A DNA stretch of 6,439 nt from Deltaproteobacteria bacterium (GTDB lineage: Bacteria > Desulfobacterota > Desulfobacteria > Desulfobacterales > SURF-15). The stretch lies in the NCBI GenBank assembly GCA_024644775.1, contig JAHEHB010000319.1, positions 1 to 6,439 of the forward strand, read 5' to 3'. The notes under the pieces were generated by a model. It saw only the letters and a program-made list of their open reading frames with translations, was not told the DNA's origin and did no database searches. The position numbers and the translations under genes are program-made. How positions within the stretch are numbered: the stretch's first letter is position 1; every line of letters starts with the position of its first letter. Positions 1 through 5,031 of this stretch are shown one piece after another.

Positions 1-707
1 GGGATGAATTGGGAATCAATTACGGCATGTGCGCCTTGGGACCGGGTAAATTTTCCTGGGTAAATACGGCCATCGGGCGGGCCATCCGCTTGATTATGAT
101 GAATATCGGCCATTGTTATCCTCGGGTTCGCGACATGGATACCATCGGTTCTCCCAATAAATACAGCTTCTGCACGGGGGAGAATGAAGGAGAAAACCCA
201 TGGGAACCGTATCATGTGGAAAAAGGCTTTTCGCCTGAAACCGATTGTGTGACAGTTTTTCCCATTACAAGCTTTATCGATGTCAGCGACCTTGAAAGCA
301 GCACACCGGAGGATTGCTTAAAATCTTTTGCCGGAACCGCAGATTCCATTGGGTGGCGAGGCTGCCGGGCATGGATCGGGGATCTGGTCGACTCGGAAGA
401 AAAGGTGCTGCTGATGATCGCACCCGACCATGCGCGTCTTATCAGCGAGGCGGGATGGAGTAAAGACGATATCCGGCTGTTTATGTTTCATAAAAGCCGC
501 AGACCCTGGGGGATGCTGAAATCCCTGATACAACCGGCATTGATGTATCCTGCCAACCGATGGCTGGTGGATGCGCCGGATGATCTGATGCTGCCGATCG
601 TTAGAGACCCGAGCTATTTTGATATCGTGGTGGTCGGCGGTCATGCCGGAAAATCGGCGGTGGGCGTTCAGATCGGAAGTCCGGTCATCAAGGAGATCAG
701 AGATTAG
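1..707 (+). CDS. Conserved protein of unknown function, 5'-truncated by window edge
   Basis: The reading frame is already open at base 3, and the codons before the TTG at 9 (Asp-Glu) continue the conserved run DELGINYG. The TTG is therefore not the start and the N-terminus lies outside the window. About 234 residues are visible. Recognisable conserved stretches are ALGPGKFSWVNTAIGRAIRL, a segment with IGSPNKYSFC, and NPWEPYHVEKGF; the C-terminal half has APDHARLISEAGWSKDDI and ends with a GGHAGKSAV segment. From memory this matches a conserved family of roughly 350-400 residues often found near UGSC-motif (seleno)proteins and amidohydrolase- or racemase-type genes. I know no demonstrated reaction for it. 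The C-terminus looks natural, so the gene is probably intact on this side. The stop TAG (705-707) is 11 bases before a flavoprotein remnant. The family link is recall, not a search; the coding call itself is firm. Confidence 0.8.
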   Translation, partial: DELGINYGMCALGPGKFSWVNTAIGRAIRLIMMNIGHCYPRVRDMDTIGSPNKYSFCTGENEGENPWEPYHVEKGFSPETDCVTVFPITSFIDVSDLESSTPEDCLKSFAGTADSIGWRGCRAWIGDLVDSEEKVLLMIAPDHARLISEAGWSKDDIRLFMFHKSRRPWGMLKSLIQPALMYPANRWLVDAPDDLMLPIVRDPSYFDIVVVGGHAGKSAVGVQIGSPVIKEIRD

Positions 708-718
708 AGGGAACCAAC

Positions 719-802
719 ATGCAAATTTCAACAGCGGTGGGAGATGGCGCCATGGCGGCCATATCGGTCCAACGATATCTTCAGAAGTCGGCAGAGGAAT
801 AG
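719..802 (+). pseudogene. Remnant: C-terminal 27 codons of a thioredoxin-reductase-like flavoprotein
   Basis: ATG at 719 opens 27 codons beginning MQISTAVGDGAMAAISVQRY and ending in TAG at 800. This matches the last helix of thioredoxin reductase and related FAD/NAD(P) disulfide oxidoreductases, where the pattern Q-[I/V]-x-TA-x-GDGA-x-AA precedes the terminal RYL-type helix that contacts FAD. Nothing of the FAD or NAD(P) Rossmann domains or the CxxC centre is present, so about 280 residues are missing. It cannot be an active enzyme. The frame stays open upstream, through the end of the preceding gene, and reads GDQRLEGTN. The GD resembles the conserved AGD of the family, so the deletion joint may lie in the last codons of that gene. 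A GAGGGA at 707-712 sits six bases before the ATG, so the peptide could still be translated. It is too short for statistics; the call rests on motif recognition. Confidence 0.6.
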
Positions 803-831
803 AGCGATATCCGCCACGAGGAGAGCATTGA

Positions 832-915
832 ATGGTTTCATTCATTCTAACAGAAGTTCAAGACAGTACCGGAATCATTGCGCTCGATCGACCGGAAAAA
901 AAAAGCGTTTATTAA
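832..915 (+). pseudogene. Remnant: N-terminal 27 codons of an enoyl-CoA hydratase/isomerase
   Basis: ATG at 832 is preceded by a strong ribosome binding site, GAGGAG at 818-823, eight bases away. It encodes MVSFILTEVQDSTGIIALDR followed by PEKKSVY and TAA (913). The pattern 'ILxE..D..GII.L-x-RPEKK-N-A' is the first beta-strand pair of the crotonase fold; the usual Asn-Ala after the lysines is replaced by Ser-Val before the stop. The remaining ~230 residues, including the oxyanion hole and the catalytic glutamates, are absent. A run of nine A (896-904) lies exactly where the frame breaks. Shifting frame there only reads AFINW and then TAG at 920, so a slippage error alone does not restore the gene. 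The native start and ribosome site survive while the body is gone, which indicates an internal deletion. Confidence 0.6.
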
Positions 916-953
916 TTGGTAGTGGTTGACTCAGACACAGGAGAAAAGATGAC

Positions 954-1451
954 ATGGAAAATGACAAAGAAGTGATCGAAAAAGAAGAGGCGCTTCGTCA
1001 GATCAACCTGGCGATTCGCAGAACGGCCATGCTGTACCATGCATTTGTGGAGACCTTGATCGAGGCTTTCGGAAGAGAACGCGGCATCGAACTGGTTCAA
1101 AAGGCCATAAAGACTTACGGGACCGATGTCGGATTCGCCGCACAGGAAACGGCAAAGAAAAAGGGACTGAAGTTGACGCCGGAAAATTTCGAAAGCGATC
1201 TTCCGGTGTTGGCCTGGAAGGCGGAAGAGGTTATCGTAGACGGCGAGAAGCGAAATAGGGTCCATTTTTGTCCGGTTGCAAAAGATCTGCTCGAAAAAAA
1301 AGACACCGAAACCGCGCGCCTTTACTGCTGGGTCGACCAGGCAAAGATGCACGCTTTCAATCCGGAATATGAATTTCTTCATCTAAAGAATCTCATGGAT
1401 GGAGACCCGTACTGTGAGATGGTGGTTCGGCCGGTAGAGAAAAAAGAATAA
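954..1451 (+). CDS. L-2-amino-thiazoline-4-carboxylic acid hydrolase-family protein
   Basis: A complete 165-residue cytoplasmic protein with no signal peptide or membrane segment. Its pattern fits the ATC hydrolase family (PF14196): an N-terminal helical part with RRTAMLYHAF and a YG at residues 55-56, then HFCP (Cys106), then YCWVDQ (Cys125, Asp128), then a GDPYC motif (Cys154) near the end. The founding member opens the thiazoline ring of 2-amino-thiazoline-4-carboxylate to S- or N-carbamoyl-cysteine on the way to L-cysteine. Many family members sit in other pathways, so substrate is not proven. The start at 954 was chosen because AGGAGA at 939-944 lies nine bases upstream; the nearby ATG at 949 opens only a very short frame. 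It follows two gene remnants on the same strand, and a repeat-rich gap separates it from the nitroreductase. It may be a survivor of a once larger operon. Confidence 0.78.
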   Translation: MENDKEVIEKEEALRQINLAIRRTAMLYHAFVETLIEAFGRERGIELVQKAIKTYGTDVGFAAQETAKKKGLKLTPENFESDLPVLAWKAEEVIVDGEKRNRVHFCPVAKDLLEKKDTETARLYCWVDQAKMHAFNPEYEFLHLKNLMDGDPYCEMVVRPVEKKE

Positions 1452-1480
1452 CCGCGCTTCTTCTTTGGAAATAGGGGGCG

Positions 1481-1506
1481 AGGTGTCCCGCCGCAGGCGG
1501 ATCAGC
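1481..1506 (+). repeat. Short intergenic hairpin repeat, copy A
   Basis: The 26 bases begin AGGTGT, contain the perfect stem CCGCC-gca-GGCGG (1488-1500) and end GGATCAGC. The copy at 3996-4020 has the same order (AGGTGT, CCGCC, GGCGG, ATCAGC) with only a C/T change, a loop change and one gap. Both copies are on the same strand and outside genes. This looks like a dispersed palindromic element rather than a terminator, since no T-run follows either copy. Confidence 0.6.
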
Positions 1507-1561
1507 GTTGCCGCCAATAGAGCTGGATTCATTACAATAAGAAACGAGGTTTTTCAGACGA

Positions 1562-1664
1562 GCTAGGAAGCGAGAAAGCTTGGACGCTGGAATGCTTGGA
1601 GGCGAAAAGGCTAGGGGCTGGAAAGCCTTATAGCCTCCAGGCTTCCTGGCCTTCTCGCCTTCAG
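1562..1664 (+). repeat. Octamer-phased tandem repeat with fold-back symmetry
   Basis: Starting at 1562 nearly every eighth base begins a new unit with GC. Units start at 1562, 1570, 1578, 1586, 1594, 1602, 1610, 1617 (the preceding unit is 7 nt), 1625, 1633, 1641, 1649 and 1657. The left units are purine-rich (GCTAGGAA, GCTTGGAC, GCTGGAAT, GCTTGGAG). The right units are pyrimidine-rich (GCCTCCAG, GCTTCCTG, GCCTTCTC, GCCTTCAG). The right half is nearly the reverse complement of the left: 1595-1628 pairs with 1632-1665 with only transitions and a small offset, giving a long imperfect hairpin around a TTAT loop. It is non-coding. Confidence 0.75.
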
Positions 1665-1699
1665 GTTATTTCTACCGGTGATCCGATTTGGAATTTTAC

Positions 1700-1785
1700 C
1701 AGGTTTCTCAGACGAGGTGTCAGCCAACACCAAAGCCTGAAACTTCCCTGCGCAGACCAAGCCGTAACGGTGCGGCGAAAACCTG
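1700..1785 (+). promoter_or_regulatory. Candidate structured 5' leader of the nitroreductase gene
   Basis: A perfect 7-bp pair, CAGGTTT (1700-1706) with AAACCTG (1779-1785), could close a branched structure. Inside it are a hairpin GGTGT-cagcca-ACACC (1716-1731) and a GCCG/CGGC or CCG-taa-CGG hairpin (1761-1776). An alternative pairing, GTTTC plus CAG (1703-1711) with CTGAAAC (1737-1743), would compete with the closing stem. The ribosome binding site follows about 26 bases later. The mutually exclusive stems are suggestive of a regulatory leader, but it matches no riboswitch class I recognise, and short stems of this size arise by chance. Confidence 0.25.
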
Positions 1786-1825
1786 CCCTGGGATGCAAGC
1801 AAAATCAATTTAGGAGGTTCAAATT

Positions 1826-2719
1826 ATGAGTGACATTTCTGATGAATTGAAGGATATCAAGGTTCGGCACAGAGGAGAGGGGGGATGGTATAGCCGAGAG
1901 GATTTGATGCAGATGGAGCCTGCGTGTCTGCGAGCGCTCTTCAGAGAACGGATTCACCACAGCATTGAGGTGGATATCTACCCCGTTATATTAGGGAAAA
2001 AGGAATTGCCACCCCGATTCGGTTTGCAGCCGCAGCTCATCCTCGAGGTCTGGAAGGAACGGGGATTCCCTGTTGAGGGAGACGACTTCGTGTGGGGAAA
2101 GAAATATTTAGAGATTGCCACAAAAATGAGAGCCGGGGAAAATATTGATATCGATGCGTCGCTCCCGGAACCATTTAAGGATGACGAGATGGCGGTTGTT
2201 CATAAATTGATTTGGGATCGCAAGTCCGTTCGGGATTGGATTCCGGGGAAAAAGGTCCCGGATGAGATGATAGAAAAGATTCTTGAGGCCGGTAGGGCCG
2301 CCCCCACCGGATGTAACCTCAGTGTGACAAGATTCGTTGTCATAAAAGACCGGGAAGAGGCCAAATGGGTCTGGAGCGATATTCCGACGCCTATGGATAG
2401 CTGTGTTCTAATTGTTGTCTGTTACGATAAGAGAATCTATCAGACCACCGGCCAGGATATTATGGTGCCCCACAATCAATTGCTCGATTGTGCCTGTGCG
2501 GGGGATCACATGTGCCTGATGGCCCATGCATTGGGTTTAGGGGCGGTTTGGCTGACTTGTACAAAAAAAACGGCGGACAACTTCAAGAAAAAATACTGCC
2601 TTCCGGATTATATCGAACAGGCGTTCCATATTGCTGTAGGATGGTGCGCCAAAGGGTCCATCAAATCCCAACGGATGCCGCTGAGTGAAATGATCATCAC
2701 ACGAGAGTCGTCAGGGTAA
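1826..2719 (+). CDS. Nitroreductase-family flavoprotein with N-terminal extension
   Basis: A complete 297-residue soluble protein. The start at 1826 is supported by AGGAGG at 1812-1817, eight bases upstream. The nitroreductase fold covers roughly residues 125-280: RKSVRDW (132-138) is the N-terminal FMN-phosphate-binding Arg-Ser-x-Arg element, AAPTGCN (158-164) the usual A-P-[ST]-x-x-N loop, AHALGLGAVWL (233-243) the conserved helix, and AVGW (270-273) the strand before the C-terminus. Such enzymes use FMN and NAD(P)H to reduce nitro groups, quinones, enones or iodinated compounds, so substrate cannot be assigned. Residues 1-125 form an extension with no domain I recognise. The protein is Cys-rich (about ten Cys, including DCAC at 221-224), and Ser-Val-Thr replaces the usual Q-P-W after the Asn, so it is an atypical branch. 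It ends 63 bases before the convergent OCD-family gene. Confidence 0.88.
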   Translation: MSDISDELKDIKVRHRGEGGWYSREDLMQMEPACLRALFRERIHHSIEVDIYPVILGKKELPPRFGLQPQLILEVWKERGFPVEGDDFVWGKKYLEIATKMRAGENIDIDASLPEPFKDDEMAVVHKLIWDRKSVRDWIPGKKVPDEMIEKILEAGRAAPTGCNLSVTRFVVIKDREEAKWVWSDIPTPMDSCVLIVVCYDKRIYQTTGQDIMVPHNQLLDCACAGDHMCLMAHALGLGAVWLTCTKKTADNFKKKYCLPDYIEQAFHIAVGWCAKGSIKSQRMPLSEMIITRESSG

Positions 2720-2723
2720 TATA

Positions 2724-2746
2724 CAATCGGCAGCATGATCCGATTG
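2724..2746. terminator. Possible bidirectional hairpin between convergent genes
   Basis: CAATCGG (2724-2730) and CCGATTG (2740-2746) form a perfect 7-bp stem with a nine-base loop. It lies five bases after the nitroreductase stop and 36 bases beyond the stop of the opposite-strand gene. The position fits a shared transcription end. There is no T-run on either side, so it is not a classical intrinsic terminator. Confidence 0.3.
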
Positions 2747-2782
2747 GATGAACTTTCTGATTCGGCAAAGAATGATGGTTTG

Positions 2783-3787
2783 CTAAAGCGGCAACAAGGT
2801 CCCGATACCCATGGATTGGGCACGGTAAAAGAGACAGATCGCGATGGCCAGGTCTCCCAATCCCATTCCGGGATGGATGAACATAATCCGCTGAAGAGGA
2901 TCGATTCGACCGGGATGGGAACCATTGATCAGACTGCCGATGTCCGTGAGAAAGCTCCCTTGCCACGCAAGATTTCCGGATTCATTCATCTTGCGGGTCT
3001 GAGCCAGATCGTCCGTGGCTGTAAAGTCCAGTACTTGTAAATCACGGCAACACCAGCATCGTGCCAGATCAGTGGCACTGACAAAAACACCGGAAGACAG
3101 CCAGGCCGGTTCGAGAAACGGTTTTAAACCGGAACGCCGGGGAACGCTGGTGACGATGATGTCCATCCCCTCAACCGCCGCCCTGGGATCATTAACGGCA
3201 ATGGCTTCTAAATTTCGCTCATGCGCATACCGGGCAAAAGCTTCAGCGGTGGACATTCTCCGGCTAAAGCAGCTCAGGCGATGAATCGGAAACGCCGCCC
3301 TTAACGCAAGCAGATGCTGTCTTGCCTGCACGCCGCAACCGATGAACCCAATGCAGTGGCTGTCCGGCTTTGCCAAGAATCTTGCCCCAAGGACCGTCAC
3401 CGCAGCGGGACGCACGGAGGTAATCCATGTGCCGTCCATGATACATATCGGTGCCGCACTTTCCATATCACTGAGAACGATCGTGCCATGGATGTTCGGT
3501 AGTCCGCGGGAGCTATTATCGGCAACCCCAACCCATTTCATCCCAACGGCGCCAGACAGGTCTTTAAAACCATGATCATAAAGAGCAGCCGGCATGGCAT
3601 GGAAAAATGTGCTCGCATCACGATCTACCCCGATTTTGGGTGCATTGTCCGCCCGCCCCTTTGACAGTGCAATAAAGGCATCCTTTACAGCCGTCTCAAT
3701 ATCGTCAAGAGACAATTGGATCGTTTTAACATCCTTTTGAGACAGGTAGAGAAGTTGCCTGCCCTGTTTTATATGCATATTATCCAT
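2783..3787 (-). CDS. Ornithine cyclodeaminase/mu-crystallin family NAD(P)-dependent enzyme
   Basis: A complete 334-residue cytoplasmic protein on the minus strand. Seen in it: GMKW with Lys84, followed by [14 protein letters not shown], the substrate-side segment of the family; SVRPAAV (Arg126), which in most members reads LRTAA; a dinucleotide-binding GCGVQA at 150-155 in the Rossmann domain; ATDLARCW with Asp240; and a C-terminal HPGRI...GLGDLAIA segment. The family includes ornithine cyclodeaminase, alanine/tauropine-type dehydrogenases and ketimine reductases; all shuttle hydride between NAD(P) and an imine or amino acid. The Asp-Leu-Ala-Arg-x-Trp variant suggests a dehydrogenase or imine reductase rather than a true ornithine cyclodeaminase, but this is inference. 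ATG at 3787 is preferred to an upstream in-frame TTG (3823), which coincides with a TTGACA. No good ribosome site precedes either. It is the only minus-strand gene here and so probably transcribed alone. Confidence 0.87.
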   Translation of the reverse strand: MDNMHIKQGRQLLYLSQKDVKTIQLSLDDIETAVKDAFIALSKGRADNAPKIGVDRDASTFFHAMPAALYDHGFKDLSGAVGMKWVGVADNSSRGLPNIHGTIVLSDMESAAPICIMDGTWITSVRPAAVTVLGARFLAKPDSHCIGFIGCGVQARQHLLALRAAFPIHRLSCFSRRMSTAEAFARYAHERNLEAIAVNDPRAAVEGMDIIVTSVPRRSGLKPFLEPAWLSSGVFVSATDLARCWCCRDLQVLDFTATDDLAQTRKMNESGNLAWQGSFLTDIGSLINGSHPGRIDPLQRIMFIHPGMGLGDLAIAICLFYRAQSMGIGTLLPL

Positions 3788-3841
3788 TACTATCCGAGTA
3801 ATCAAAGGGGGGTGGGTTGTCAAGATCGATTTTTTACGCCG

Positions 3842-3958
3842 GGGGGCGAAATTTCAGATCAGTTTGGGTACGCCCCCGTGGATTTGCTTGCGGCTGGAAA
3901 TCTTCCAGTAAAGATCCGGGTCCAGAGGGCCCGGCTTTGGTTCACCCCGGAGGGGTGA
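3842..3958. repeat. Cluster of four consecutive hairpins
   Basis: Four inverted repeats lie in 117 bases. They are GGGGGCG/CGCCCCC (3842-3848 with 3871-3877), CTGGAA-ATC-TTCCAG (3894-3908), CCGGG/CCCGG (3916-3920 with 3930-3934) and TCACCCC-GGA-GGGGTGA (3942-3958). The last is a perfect 7-bp stem with a 3-base loop. None is followed by a T-run. They may be a composite repetitive element or a structured RNA; they sit just upstream of the minus-strand OCD-family gene. Confidence 0.5.
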
Positions 3959-3995
3959 TATGCATGGTAACCTTTACCAGCAGTGATAAGGTTTC

Positions 3996-4020
3996 AGGTG
4001 TTCCGCCAAGGCGGATCAGC
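3996..4020 (+). repeat. Short intergenic hairpin repeat, copy B
   Basis: The second copy of the element at 1481-1506: AGGTGT, then TCCGCC-aa-GGCGGA (4002-4015), then TCAGC. It is overlapped on its left by GGTTTCAGGT (3990-3999), whose exact reverse complement ACCTGAAACC is at 4145-4154 inside the long inverted repeat. This suggests that two repeat types are combined here. Confidence 0.6.
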
Positions 4021-4109
4021 AACCGAATTCGACCCACTGTGTCGCAGTCGCTCATGATATGGACAATCTTTCACCGAAGTCGGTCTTCAGTTTCTACCAA
4101 ATTGGTGCT

Positions 4110-4157
4110 CATGGTTCAGGATTGGGTATTTACTGAAACCCGAAACCTGAAACCATG
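4110..4157. repeat. Imperfect inverted repeat, about 18-bp arms
   Basis: The left arm 4110-4127 (CATGGTTCAGGATTGGGT) pairs with the right arm 4138-4157, whose reverse complement reads CATGGTTTCAGGTTTCGGGT. There is one or two bases of offset, few mismatches and a ten-base loop. The arms carry the motif ACCCGAAACCTGAAACC, which looks like a diverged short tandem of a GAAACC unit. It is non-coding and not followed by a T-run. Confidence 0.6.
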
Positions 4158-4217
4158 AACAGATTTGATCTATGGCAGAGCCGATCATCTCTGACCCCCG
4201 CAAAACGGGATCTTTGA

Positions 4218-4247
4218 CTGGCCTTGAAGACCAGGTTTTCGATTTTT
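4218..4247 (+). terminator. Weak terminator-like hairpin
   Basis: CTGG (4218-4221) and CCAG (4231-4234) enclose a further CT/AG pair, and the stem is followed by GTTTTCGATTTTT; a second T-run of eight lies at 4260-4267. The stem is short and has mismatches. No intact plus-strand gene precedes it within 1.4 kb, so it may be a relic or chance. Confidence 0.22.
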
Positions 4248-4264
4248 AATAGAATAGTATTTTT

Positions 4265-4783
4265 TTTGTTCCTGTGATAATCCCTAATAACTGGTTTGCC
4301 ACCCAGGTTGACATCCCGTTAAAGACGATGATCCAGTTGGCGGAAATACCCAATCTGGTGGCACTGAAGGAGAATACACTGAATATGACGAAATTCATCG
4401 ATACGGTGGATGCCGTTGGTGAAAAGATGGCGATCTTTAACGGCATGGGCTTACCCCGCGAGCCCGCTTGTGCGTTTGCCGGCGCCAGGGGATTTGTATC
4501 AGGCTTAGCGAATCTGCTCCCAAAAGCCAATGTGGATATATACCTAGCCCAAAAGGTAGGCAACTACGATAAGGCTAAAGAGTTAGTTAAAGAACTGGCG
4601 CCGCTTATGGATATTCTCGCGGGGGGCAAAGATGGGCTTGAGAATTTGGGGCGGTTAAAGGCCGCAATGCGAATAGCCGGCCTTCCGGGCGGCCCCGGAA
4701 GGCTTCCGATACTGCCGCCCAATGATGAAATAGAGACACAACTCAAGCAGGTGTTGAAAGATCTTTCATTGTTTGGTTGTTGA
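4265..4783 (+). pseudogene. 5'-truncated DapA-family (dihydrodipicolinate synthase-like) aldolase gene
   Basis: About 170 codons match the C-terminal half of the class I aldolase family that includes dihydrodipicolinate synthase, N-acetylneuraminate lyase and many sugar-acid or hydroxy-oxo-acid aldolases. NLVALKEN carries the Schiff-base lysine (Lys32 counted from the GTG at 4274). Then follow the NGMG segment, a GFVSGLANLLP helix start, and a natural C-terminus with AGLPGGPGRLP. The N-terminal ~130 residues, with the beta-barrel start and the Thr-Thr site, are absent; a TAG at 4250 closes the frame upstream. The usual YN-x-P before the active site reads IIPNNWF here, so the catalytic Tyr is also lost. 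GTG 4274 has no ribosome site. The product would be inactive, hence pseudogene. The gene's last codons run into a URO-D remnant. Confidence 0.8.
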
Positions 4784-5028
4784 AGCGAGATTTAAGTGAC
4801 AGCCTCGTATTCTGGAGCGGCGGAGTGGATACCCAAAAAACGCTACCTTTCGGAACCCCGGACGAAGTCGGAAAACAGGAAAGAGACGACTTGCGTATCT
4901 TCGGGAGAGGTGGCGATTTCATTTTCGCTGCTGTTTACAACATTCAGCCGCTGATACCCACTGAAAACCTCTTGGACATGTTTGAAACCCTGCGTGCAGC
5001 GGGTCTCTATCCCCTGCCGGCGGACTGA
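4777..5028 (+). pseudogene. C-terminal remnant of a URO-D/methyltransferase-family protein
   Basis: About 82 codons match the end of the uroporphyrinogen decarboxylase superfamily, in the branch of corrinoid-dependent methyltransferases (MtaA/MtbA-like) common in strict anaerobes. Seen are LKRDLSDSLVFWSGGVDTQ, LPFGTPDEV, and YNIQPLIPTENLLDMFE. The family usually has His-Asn-Ile-Gln where Tyr-Asn-Ile-Gln stands here. Full-length members have about 340-390 residues, so the first three quarters are missing. The frame is closed upstream by a TGA at 4726, inside the dapA-like gene. The similarity starts exactly where that gene stops (TGA 4781-4783), so the two remnants are fused at a deletion joint. 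No ribosome site or ATG precedes it. Its TGA is three bases before the exporter's ATG, which suggests an original operon order of dapA-like, URO-D, exporter. Confidence 0.8.
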
Positions 5029-5031
5029 GCT

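Larger units (their letters stand above)
1452..1825. other. Repeat-rich intergenic region (374 bases), no gene
   Basis: No reading frame here resembles a protein. Both strands show short open frames, but these are by-products of the inverted and tandem repeats. The interval holds, in order: a short CCGCC/GGCGG hairpin repeat (1481-1506) that recurs at 3996-4020, an octamer-phased tandem array that folds back on itself (1562-1664), a possible branched RNA leader (1700-1785), and the ribosome binding site AGGAGG at 1812-1817, eight bases before the nitroreductase ATG. I could not identify a convincing sigma-70 promoter. Confidence 0.7.
3788..4264. other. Non-coding, hairpin-rich region (477 bases)
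   Basis: I see no gene. Open frames of up to about 110 codons occur on the plus strand (3716-4158), but their translations resemble nothing, lack ribosome sites and span perfect palindromes. Contents from left to right: the 5' flank of the OCD-family gene with a TTGACA hexamer on the minus strand (3818-3823) but no good -10, four successive hairpins (3842-3958), copy B of the short repeat (3996-4020), a long inverted repeat (4110-4157), and a weak terminator-like hairpin (4218-4247). It is also where the missing 5' half of the dapA-like gene would be expected. Confidence 0.65.

Noticed and set aside
9..11. TTG as start of the first gene
   Set aside because: The frame is open before it and the preceding residues continue a conserved stretch, so the gene enters from outside the window.
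620..670. Rossmann-like DIVVVGGHAG segment at the end of the first gene, possibly the start of a fused flavoprotein
   Set aside because: The segment fits the natural C-terminal pattern of that family as I recall it, and the stop follows within about 20 residues. No second domain is present.
896..904. Nine-A run as a programmed frameshift site in the enoyl-CoA hydratase
   Set aside because: Shifting frame reaches TAG at 920 after five codons and recovers no further family similarity.
1441..1470. A/T-rich inverted repeat after the ATC hydrolase gene as terminator
   Set aside because: The stem is only AAGAA/TTCTT, with no GC core and no T-run.
1596..1829. Open frames on both strands in the gap before the nitroreductase
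   Set aside because: They are produced by the octamer-phased inverted array and have no protein-like composition.
2735..3575. Several plus-strand open frames opposite the OCD-family gene
   Set aside because: They are antisense shadows of a gene with clear domain motifs on the minus strand.
3817..4158. 113-codon plus-strand open frame
   Set aside because: No recognisable protein features, no ribosome site, and it runs through several perfect palindromes; judged a chance frame in repeat DNA.
4781..4783. TGA at the end of the dapA-like remnant as a selenocysteine or readthrough codon joining it to the URO-D remnant
   Set aside because: The URO-D similarity is in a different frame, and the aldolase frame meets TAA four codons later.
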